Shown in pieces: positions 7,660 through 11,557 of a stretch of DNA of 11,557 nucleotides. The stretch lies in the NCBI GenBank assembly GCA_016302185.1, contig JAEDOC010000062.1, positions 1 through 11,557 of the forward strand, given 5' to 3'. A program made the position numbers and the translations under genes. Positions within the stretch are counted from its first letter, which is position 1. Every line of letters starts with the position of its first letter. Source of the DNA: Clostridium sp. (GTDB lineage Bacteria > Bacillota > Clostridia > Lachnospirales > Lachnospiraceae). The notes under the pieces are model-generated. The model was given only the letters and a program-made list of their open reading frames with translations, did no database searches and was not told the DNA's origin.

Positions 7660-8598
7660 TTAATTTTTTTCAAAAACCCTCAGCTTGGCACTTTTGGAAC
7701 GGGAATTTTCCTCCAGTTCTTCCTCACTGGGAAGAATGGGCTTTCTCGTCACCACACGGCCCTTGCTCTTCTTTCCGCACATGCACACAGGAAATTCCGG
7801 CGGGCAGGTACAGGGATTCTCATTGATCCGGAACCGGTTCTTCACGATCCGATCCTCCAGAGAATGAAATGTAATGATCGACAGACGTCCTCCCGGAGCC
7901 AGCAGATCAATCATACGGTCGATGGAATCTTCCAGAACCCGAAGCTCCTGATTCAATTCAATCCGGATGGCTTGATACGTCCGCTTGGACGGATGGCCTC
8001 CGGTGGCTCTGACCTTAGCCGGAATCGCTGCACGGATAATCTCATTGAGCTCTCCTGTGGTTTCGATTTCCTTCTTCTGCCTTGCCATCACAATGTGTTT
8101 CGCAATATTCTTGGCAAAACGGTCTTCTCCGTAATCCCGAATCATATGAAACAACTCCGACTCACTGTAATGATTCACGATATCCTTCGCAGTTTCCGTC
8201 TTTCTCTGGTCCATCCGCATATCCAGCGGTGCATTTTCTTCCCGGTAGGTAAAGCCCCGGTCTGCCGTATCCAGCTGATAGGAGGACACGCCCAGATCCA
8301 GATAGATTCCATCCACCTTTTCTATCCCCAGCTCGGAAAGAACCTCTGCAATTCTTTCATAATTACTCCGGACGATGGTTACCTTATCCGCGTACTCCCG
8401 CAGGTGTTCGCTCGCCGCAGCAATGGCATCCGCATCCTGATCAATTCCAATCAGGCGTCCGCCCTCTCCTAAGCGCTTCGCCACCTCTCCGGCATGGCCG
8501 CCGCCTCCCAGGGTACCGTCCACATAGATTCCGTCCGGTTTTATCTTCAGACTTTCAATCGTTTCATTCAGCAATACTGAGTAATGTTTAAATATCAT
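7660..8598 (-). CDS. rsmH: 16S rRNA (cytosine-1402-N4)-methyltransferase RsmH (MraW)
   Basis: SAM-dependent enzyme that N4-methylates C1402 in the decoding centre of 16S rRNA. At 312 residues it matches the family length. The SAM-binding motif is DGTLGGGGHA (27-36), followed by the acidic loop GIDQDADA (51-58). Other family features are YLDLGVSS, RTYQAIRIELNQEL, and near the C-terminus a four-cysteine stretch CTCPPEFPVCMC, common in Firmicutes RsmH. The start ATG at 8598 overlaps the mraZ TGA in the arrangement ATGA, a classic sign of translational coupling. A 16-bp gap separates it from ftsL. Confidence 0.98.
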   Translation of the reverse strand: MIFKHYSVLLNETIESLKIKPDGIYVDGTLGGGGHAGEVAKRLGEGGRLIGIDQDADAIAAASEHLREYADKVTIVRSNYERIAEVLSELGIEKVDGIYLDLGVSSYQLDTADRGFTYREENAPLDMRMDQRKTETAKDIVNHYSESELFHMIRDYGEDRFAKNIAKHIVMARQKKEIETTGELNEIIRAAIPAKVRATGGHPSKRTYQAIRIELNQELRVLEDSIDRMIDLLAPGGRLSIITFHSLEDRIVKNRFRINENPCTCPPEFPVCMCGKKSKGRVVTRKPILPSEEELEENSRSKSAKLRVFEKN

Positions 8599-9020
8599 AT
8601 TCCAAGGCCTTCCATATTCTCCGCAATCTCATCCATATCGTCGTAAACATTCTTCTCCGCCCAGGTCGCCTTATTCCATATCTCAATCCGGCTTCCCACA
8701 CCGACCAGTACGACTTCCTTCTCCAGTCCCGCGAACTCCCGAAGAACCATCGGAAGAAGGATTCTTCCCTGCTTATCTACCTCGCAGGCAGATGCCCCGG
8801 CCAGGAAAAATCGGGTGAACTTTCTGGCATTGGGATTAGTCAGCGGCAGGCTGCGAAGCTTCTCTTCAAAGTTTTTCCACTCGGAATTATCGTACACAAA
8901 GAGACAGCCATCCAGACCCTTTGTCACCACAAATTCGTCGCCCAGCTGTTCTCTGAATTTTGAAGGTACGATCAGGCGTCCCTTCGCATCGATTGTATGA
9001 TTGTATTCTCCCATGAACAT
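8595..9020 (-). CDS. mraZ: Transcriptional regulator MraZ
   Basis: AbrB-fold DNA-binding protein that controls its own dcw operon; family members form ring-shaped oligomers that bind short direct repeats. It has 141 residues with the duplicated MraZ unit: GEYNHTIDAKGRLIVPSKFR near the N-terminus and CEVDKQGRILLPMVLRE in the second half, each carrying the DxxGR signature. The chosen ATG at 9020 gives MFMGEYNHTID, as in B. subtilis MraZ, and sits 6 nt from AAGGTG (9032-9027). A GTG at 9029 is in frame but overlaps that SD and is rejected. Five AAAGTGG-like boxes lie in the leader at 9047-9104, the expected operator. Confidence 0.98.
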   Translation of the reverse strand: MFMGEYNHTIDAKGRLIVPSKFREQLGDEFVVTKGLDGCLFVYDNSEWKNFEEKLRSLPLTNPNARKFTRFFLAGASACEVDKQGRILLPMVLREFAGLEKEVVLVGVGSRIEIWNKATWAEKNVYDDMDEIAENMEGLGI

Positions 9021-9046
9021 AGCAATCACCTTTTATCCGATGTGCG

Positions 9047-9104
9047 CCACTTTAGTTCCCTTAAGAACCATTTCGCTCCACTTTCTACCACTTTCCTCCA
9101 CTTC
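9047..9104 (-). promoter_or_regulatory. MraZ operator: AAAGTGG direct repeats with 10-bp spacing
   Basis: On the minus strand four boxes recur at exactly 10-bp intervals: GAAGTGG (9104-9098), AAAGTGG (9094-9088), AAAGTGG (9084-9078) and GAAATGG (9074-9068). A further perfect AAAGTGG lies at 9053-9047, 21 bp beyond. MraZ proteins are known to bind such G-rich direct repeats with 10-bp periodicity upstream of their own gene. The array begins just after the predicted transcription start (about 9106), a position that fits repression by blocking initiation or early elongation. Confidence 0.88.
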
Positions 9105-9112
9105 GTATTCTA

Positions 9113-9141
9113 ATTTTAGTACATACAGAAAGAAATGGCAA
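9113..9141 (-). promoter_or_regulatory. Predicted sigma-A promoter of the mraZ division operon
   Basis: TTGCCA (9141-9136, 5/6 to consensus) and TAAAAT (9118-9113, 5/6) are separated by exactly 17 bp on the minus strand. The predicted start is near 9106, immediately before the MraZ boxes, giving a leader of about 85 nt. It lies just downstream of the terminator of the preceding minus-strand gene, as expected for an operon promoter. Confidence 0.75.
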
Positions 9142-9165
9142 GAAATATTTCAAAAAAATGTAAAG

Positions 9166-9203
9166 AAAAAGACGGAAGTTTTTTCCAAACCTTCCGTCTT
9201 TTT
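9166..9203 (-). terminator. Intrinsic terminator after the Spo0E-like gene, possibly bidirectional
   Basis: A perfect 13-bp inverted repeat (9166-9178 pairs with 9191-9203) with a 12-nt loop. The stem core is GACGGAAG/CTTCCGTC and is flanked by A5 on one side and T5 on the other, so either strand would end in a U-tract. On the minus strand it follows the Spo0E-like stop by 19 bp and isolates that gene from the mraZ promoter. Confidence 0.85.
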
Positions 9204-9222
9204 ACTCTGACACTCTATCGCA

Positions 9223-9378
9223 TCAATAACCGGCTAAAATATATTGATTCAGCAGCAAATCCAATTCCACGCTGTGCCGGTAGATTGTTCCGTACGCTTC
9301 CTTCTCGTCAATACTTCTGTTCAGTTTTTCCCTGGCCGCCTCAATCTCCTGAATCAGTTCTTCTTTTGCCTTCACCAT
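9223..9378 (-). CDS. Spo0E-family aspartyl-phosphate phosphatase
   Basis: A small protein of 51 residues: an N-terminal helix (KEELIQEIEAAREKLNRSI) and a second helix carrying HSVELDLLLNQYI, which matches the Spo0E signature SxELDxLIxxY. Family members dephosphorylate the sporulation regulator Spo0A~P and so delay sporulation; they are helical hairpins of about 50-85 residues. The ATG at 9378 is chosen because AAGGAG (9393-9388) lies 9 nt upstream and the family core begins at once. An in-frame ATG at 9426, with GGAGG 13 nt upstream, would add 16 hydrophilic residues, and a TTG at 9453 lacks an SD. A perfect 0A box lies upstream at 9473-9479, so Spo0A feedback is plausible. It is transcribed toward the division operon but ends in its own terminator. 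The family call rests on the motif and size; the target has not been shown. Confidence 0.82.
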   Translation of the reverse strand: MVKAKEELIQEIEAAREKLNRSIDEKEAYGTIYRHSVELDLLLNQYILAGY

Positions 9379-9466
9379 TTCATTTCTCTCCTTCTGCTTA
9401 CTGTTGGATTCCCGAGATATCTCCATTTTAAGCTTTAAACCTCCAAAATTCAAACAGATTCGGTCG

Positions 9467-9496
9467 ATCTTATTCGACAGGAAACGACGAATCCAA
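9467..9496 (-). promoter_or_regulatory. Weak predicted promoter of the Spo0E-like gene containing a perfect 0A box
   Basis: On the minus strand, TGTCGAA (9479-9473) matches the Spo0A box consensus TGNCGAA at every position. It abuts a possible -10 TAAGAT (9472-9467); a weak -35 TTGGAT (9496-9491) lies 18 bp upstream of that -10. The box is therefore inside the core promoter, where Spo0A binding would be expected to affect initiation. The promoter elements match poorly (4/6 and 3/6), so the box is better supported than the promoter. Confidence 0.5.
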
Positions 9497-9513
9497 GGGA
9501 TTTTTTATGAAAA

Positions 9514-9540
9514 CCCCTTTCTTTTCTCTTTCCTTTCCCC
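9514..9540. repeat. 27-nt polypyrimidine mirror repeat between the Spo0E-like gene and ychF
   Basis: An uninterrupted run of 27 pyrimidines on the plus strand that reads nearly the same forwards and backwards around T9527. Twelve of 13 mirrored pairs match, with CCCCTTTC at one end and CTTTCCCC at the other. Homopurine-homopyrimidine mirror repeats can form intramolecular triplex (H-DNA). It lies in the divergent control region, away from recognisable promoter boxes. Confidence 0.8.
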
Positions 9541-9564
9541 ACATTCTATGGTATTCTTATAAAG

Positions 9565-9610
9565 TTGAAACAAAAATGCCTGATAGAAAAATGATATATT
9601 ATATATAGTA
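9565..9610 (+). promoter_or_regulatory. AT-rich probable promoter region of ychF
   Basis: TTGAAA (9565-9570) and a very AT-rich stretch with several TATA-like hexamers (TATATT 9595-9600, TATATA 9602-9607) precede ychF. No pair has ideal spacing: TTGAAA to TATATT is 24 bp, and CTGATA (9580-9585) to TATATA is 16 bp. A promoter is expected here because ychF is divergent from its neighbour, but its exact boxes cannot be fixed. Confidence 0.35.
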
Positions 9611-9628
9611 GAAAGGATGTAGCATGTT

Positions 9629-10726
9629 ATGAAGTTAGGTATTGTAGGCCTGCCCAATGTAGGCAAAAGTACTCTCTTTAATTCTCTGACTAAAGCCGGC
9701 GCGGAATCCGCCAATTACCCGTTCTGTACCATTGATCCCAATGTGGGAGTTGTCCCTGTTCCGGATCCCCGTCTTGGTCAGCTGGCAGCTCTTTACAATT
9801 CCGCAAAAATCACTCCCGCTGTCATTGAATTCGTAGACATCGCAGGCCTGGTAAAGGGTGCTTCCAAGGGAGAAGGCCTCGGAAACCAGTTTCTGGCGAA
9901 TATCCGTGAGGTGGACGCCATTGTCCATGTGGTTCGCTGCTTCGAGGATCCCAATGTCATCCATGTGGACGGCAGTATCGATCCCATGCGTGATATCGAA
10001 ACAATCAATCTTGAGCTGATTTTCTCCGATATGGAGATTCTGGAACGCCGGATTGCCAAGACCACAAAGAGCGCCATGGGCAACAAGGCACTGGCCAAAG
10101 AGCTGGAGATCTTAAAGGCGCTCTATTCTCACTTAGAGGACGGCAAGCTGGCCAGAAGCTTTGAGCCGGCCGATGAGGATGCTCTGGAATTCGTCAACTC
10201 TTTAAATCTGCTGACCTGGAAGCCGGTCATTTTCGCTGCCAATGTTTCCGAGGATGATCTGGCAGATGACGCTGCCAATAATCCGCACGTTCAGAAGGTA
10301 CGTGAATTTGCCGCAGAAACCGGAAGTGAAGTATTCGTTATCTGCGCACAGATCGAGCAGGAAATCGCAGAGCTGGACGAAGACGAGAAAAAGATGTTCC
10401 TGGAAGATCTGGGACTGTCCGAATCCGGTCTGGAGAAACTGATCGCTGCCAGCTATCGTCTGCTGGGACTTATCAGCTACTTAACCGCCGGTGAAACAGA
10501 GACCCGTGCATGGACTATTAAAGTGGGAACCAAGGCTCCTCAGGCAGCCGGTAAGATCCATTCTGACTTCGAGCGCGGTTTTATCAAGGCTGAAGTAGTC
10601 AACTATCAGGATCTGTTAAACTGCGGAACCTACACCGCAGCCAAAGAAAAGGGCCTGGTTCGAATGGAAGGAAAAGACTATGTTGTCAAAGATGGCGATG
10701 TCATCCTCTTCCGATTCAATGTATAA
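9629..10726 (+). CDS. ychF: Redox-regulated ATPase YchF (Obg-like, OLA1 family)
   Basis: Universally conserved cytoplasmic P-loop ATPase of the Obg family, associated with ribosomes and stress responses. At 365 residues it is full length. The G1 loop is GLPNVGKST (7-15) and G3 is DIAGL (70-74). The G4 position reads NVSE (205-208) instead of NKxD, the change that switches this family from GTP to ATP. A helical insertion follows, then the C-terminal TGS domain (about 278-365) with the family stretch FERGFIKAEV. The ATG at 9629 gives the standard MKLGIVGLPN start; a purine-rich GAAAGG lies about 12 nt upstream. It is divergent from the Spo0E-like gene and ends in a clear terminator, so it is probably monocistronic apart from read-through. 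Confidence 0.98.
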   Translation: MKLGIVGLPNVGKSTLFNSLTKAGAESANYPFCTIDPNVGVVPVPDPRLGQLAALYNSAKITPAVIEFVDIAGLVKGASKGEGLGNQFLANIREVDAIVHVVRCFEDPNVIHVDGSIDPMRDIETINLELIFSDMEILERRIAKTTKSAMGNKALAKELEILKALYSHLEDGKLARSFEPADEDALEFVNSLNLLTWKPVIFAANVSEDDLADDAANNPHVQKVREFAAETGSEVFVICAQIEQEIAELDEDEKKMFLEDLGLSESGLEKLIAASYRLLGLISYLTAGETETRAWTIKVGTKAPQAAGKIHSDFERGFIKAEVVNYQDLLNCGTYTAAKEKGLVRMEGKDYVVKDGDVILFRFNV

Positions 10727-10759
10727 CTCTGACCTCTCAAACATTACGTATCATTCATA

Positions 10760-10811
10760 AAAAAAGCCTTTCGGAAATACATTGTATAAATGAAATCCGG
10801 AAGGCTTTTTT
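10760..10811 (+). terminator. Intrinsic terminator of ychF, abutting the next start codon
   Basis: A 16-bp stem (10760-10775 with 10796-10811) containing one G-U pair; the core is AGCCTTTCGGA against TCCGGAAGGCT. The loop is 20 nt, and the stem's 3' arm ends in six T's (10806-10811) that act as the U-tract. It begins 33 bp after the ychF stop. The A-rich 5' arm would let it terminate in the reverse direction too. The next gene's ATG (10812) follows the last T directly. Confidence 0.85.
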
Positions 10812-11270
10812 ATGAGCGCTAAAACAAAAATTGTTGTTCTCCGAATGAAGGAAATTATCTATACTGCTATTTTTCTCGGTCTGGGCATCCTCCTGATCAT
10901 TCTGTTTCTCATCATGTTCCATCCCGGGAAGAAAGCAAATGAAACCTCCGGAGAAGCGGCCGGTACTTATGCCTCGCAGGATGGAATCTATCTCCCCGGA
11001 GTTTACACCTCCTCTCTGGTTCTTGGCAGCCAGAGTGTCAATGTAGAGGTCACGGTAGACTCTGACAGGATCAAGGCCATCACCTGCACTCCCTTAAGTG
11101 ACTCCGTAAAAACCATGTATCCCCTCATTGAACCTGCCGTCTCCTCTCTGGCCGAACAAATCGTAAATACCCAATCACTGCAAAATCTTACCTATCCGGA
11201 AGGAAGCCTCTATACCTCACAGGCGATCCGACAGGCGGTAGGGAGGGCACTGGATAAGGCGGAGAACTAG
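10812..11270 (+). CDS. Membrane-anchored protein with degenerate FMN-binding-like domain
   Basis: A 152-residue protein with one N-terminal membrane helix (about 14-36), a short polar linker, and an extracytoplasmic domain (about 58-150). The pattern GVYTSSLVLGSQSVNVEVTV, DRIKAI, then LAEQIVNTQS and YTSQAIRQAVGRALDKA resembles the FMN_bind domain found in RnfG/NqrC-type and other flavinylated proteins. The usual SGATxTS flavinylation site is EGSLYTS here (residues 130-136), so the threonine that would carry FMN is leucine and covalent flavin attachment is unlikely. The first ATG (10812) follows the ychF terminator with no spacer; the only SD candidate, AAGG, lies in the terminator stem. An in-frame ATG at 10845 would also keep the membrane helix but has no SD. 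Domain assignment is by pattern only and function is unknown. Confidence 0.7.
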   Translation: MSAKTKIVVLRMKEIIYTAIFLGLGILLIILFLIMFHPGKKANETSGEAAGTYASQDGIYLPGVYTSSLVLGSQSVNVEVTVDSDRIKAITCTPLSDSVKTMYPLIEPAVSSLAEQIVNTQSLQNLTYPEGSLYTSQAIRQAVGRALDKAEN

Positions 11271-11290
11271 AGATTTAGCGCAGGAAGTGA

Positions 11291-11313
11291 GGGCGTCGCG
11301 TCAGCTAACGCCC
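11291..11313. other. Short inverted repeat after the last plus-strand gene
   Basis: GGGCGT (11291-11296) pairs with ACGCCC (11308-11313) around an 11-nt loop. No T-tract follows, so it is not a standard terminator. It is listed because it opens a 287-bp gene-free stretch (11271-11557) rich in inverted repeats. Confidence 0.45.
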
Positions 11314-11390
11314 GGCGTGGTGAGTCGATGATATCTTCTGGAAGAGGACGAATCCGGACGCGAAAAAGAAGCAGGGGAAGAACGGCGAAA

Positions 11391-11426
11391 AACAGCACAC
11401 AGGTCTTCTGTATTCGATGGGCTGTT
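11391..11426. other. Nested hairpin preceding the three-way junction element
   Basis: AACAGC (11391-11396) pairs with GCTGTT (11421-11426). An inner ACAG/CTGT stem (11399-11402 with 11408-11411) closes a 5-nt loop. On its own this is modest, but it sits 16 bp from the much stronger structure at 11443-11549 and may be part of the same element. Confidence 0.4.
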
Positions 11427-11442
11427 CTAAGGCTGCGACATA

Positions 11443-11549
11443 GGAAAAGGACGGGGATTGTTGCAAATCGACGAAAAATTTTGATAATTTTTCGTCTCAC
11501 TGCAACCGGAATTGGCTCCTGTAAAGCCAATTCCGCCCCGTCCTTTTCC
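11443..11549. other. Structured element folding as a compact three-way junction
   Basis: Three inverted repeats nest into one branched fold. P1 is a perfect 14-bp stem (11443-11456 with 11536-11549; GGAAAAGGACGGGG against its complement). P2 has a 6-bp base (11460-11465 with 11501-11506), a 4x4 internal loop and an 11-bp top stem (11470-11480 with 11486-11496) with a 5-nt loop. P3 is a perfect 11-bp stem (11507-11517 with 11525-11535) with a 7-nt loop. P2, P3 and P1 abut without gaps on one side and only three bases (11457-11459) are unpaired at the junction. No U-tract follows on the plus strand. It could be a structured RNA, or a mobile repeat of the MITE/REP kind; the strand and family are not known to me. 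Confidence 0.75.
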
Positions 11550-11557
11550 CATGCCAC

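Noticed and set aside
9135..9431. A 98-codon plus-strand open frame opposite the Spo0E-like gene.
   Set aside because: It spans the terminator and the mraZ promoter region, has no domain pattern, and the minus-strand frame carries a clear Spo0E signature.
9495..9519. A hairpin AAGGGATTTT/AAAACCCCTT followed by a pyrimidine-rich tract on the plus strand.
   Set aside because: There is no plus-strand gene upstream to terminate, the stem has a mismatch, and the following tract is mixed C and T. It is better described by the mirror repeat.
11267..11557. A minus-strand open frame of about 96 codons running off the right edge.
   Set aside because: It crosses all the inverted repeats, overlaps the end of the plus-strand gene, has only a GTG at the window edge, and shows no domain pattern. 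It looks like translated structured repeat.
1..11557. CRISPR arrays, tRNA or rRNA genes, prophage or insertion-sequence genes.
   Set aside because: No spaced repeat array, no cloverleaf-like sequence, no rRNA-like stretch and no transposase or integrase motif were seen.

Overview
The window looks like a chromosomal segment of a spore-forming Clostridia species, most likely Lachnospiraceae. The evidence is a division and cell-wall (dcw) cluster in the Firmicutes order, two class B penicillin-binding proteins in tandem where Bacillus subtilis has pbpB-spoVD, a Spo0E-family phosphatase gene with a perfect Spo0A box, and moderate GC content. The genus cannot be fixed from the sequence alone.

Layout. 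From about 9141 down to 1, on the minus strand, lies one long operon: promoter, MraZ-type operator, mraZ, rsmH, ftsL, PBP (712 aa), PBP (585 aa), mraY, murD, ftsW (cut by the left edge). Genes overlap or sit close together (mraZ/rsmH by 4 bp, ftsL/PBP by 23 bp, murD SD inside the mraY stop). The two larger gaps are 112 bp before mraY, which holds a good sigma-A promoter, and 89 bp before ftsW, which holds a 21-bp tandem repeat. No murE or murF lies between the PBPs and mraY. The operon covers lipid I synthesis (MraY), an earlier cytoplasmic precursor step (MurD), the septal polymerase and transpeptidase (FtsW plus PBPs), the divisome scaffold FtsL, 16S rRNA methylation (RsmH), and an autoregulator (MraZ).

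Upstream of the operon, also on the minus strand, is a small Spo0E-like gene (9223-9378) ending in a strong hairpin terminator. Between it and the divergent ychF lies a 250-bp control region holding a 0A box, a weak promoter and a 27-nt pyrimidine mirror repeat. On the plus strand, ychF (9629-10726) ends in a terminator whose U-tract abuts the ATG of a membrane-anchored protein with a degenerate FMN-binding-like domain (10812-11270). The last 287 bp have no convincing gene but hold nested inverted repeats, including a nearly gap-free three-way junction (11443-11549). That element is the least explained part of the window.

Most of the window is well-understood core biology. The points worth a second look are the terminal structured element, the KTG-to-KTA change in the SpoVD-position PBP, the Spo0E/0A-box arrangement beside the division operon, the mirror repeat, and the terminator/start overlap.
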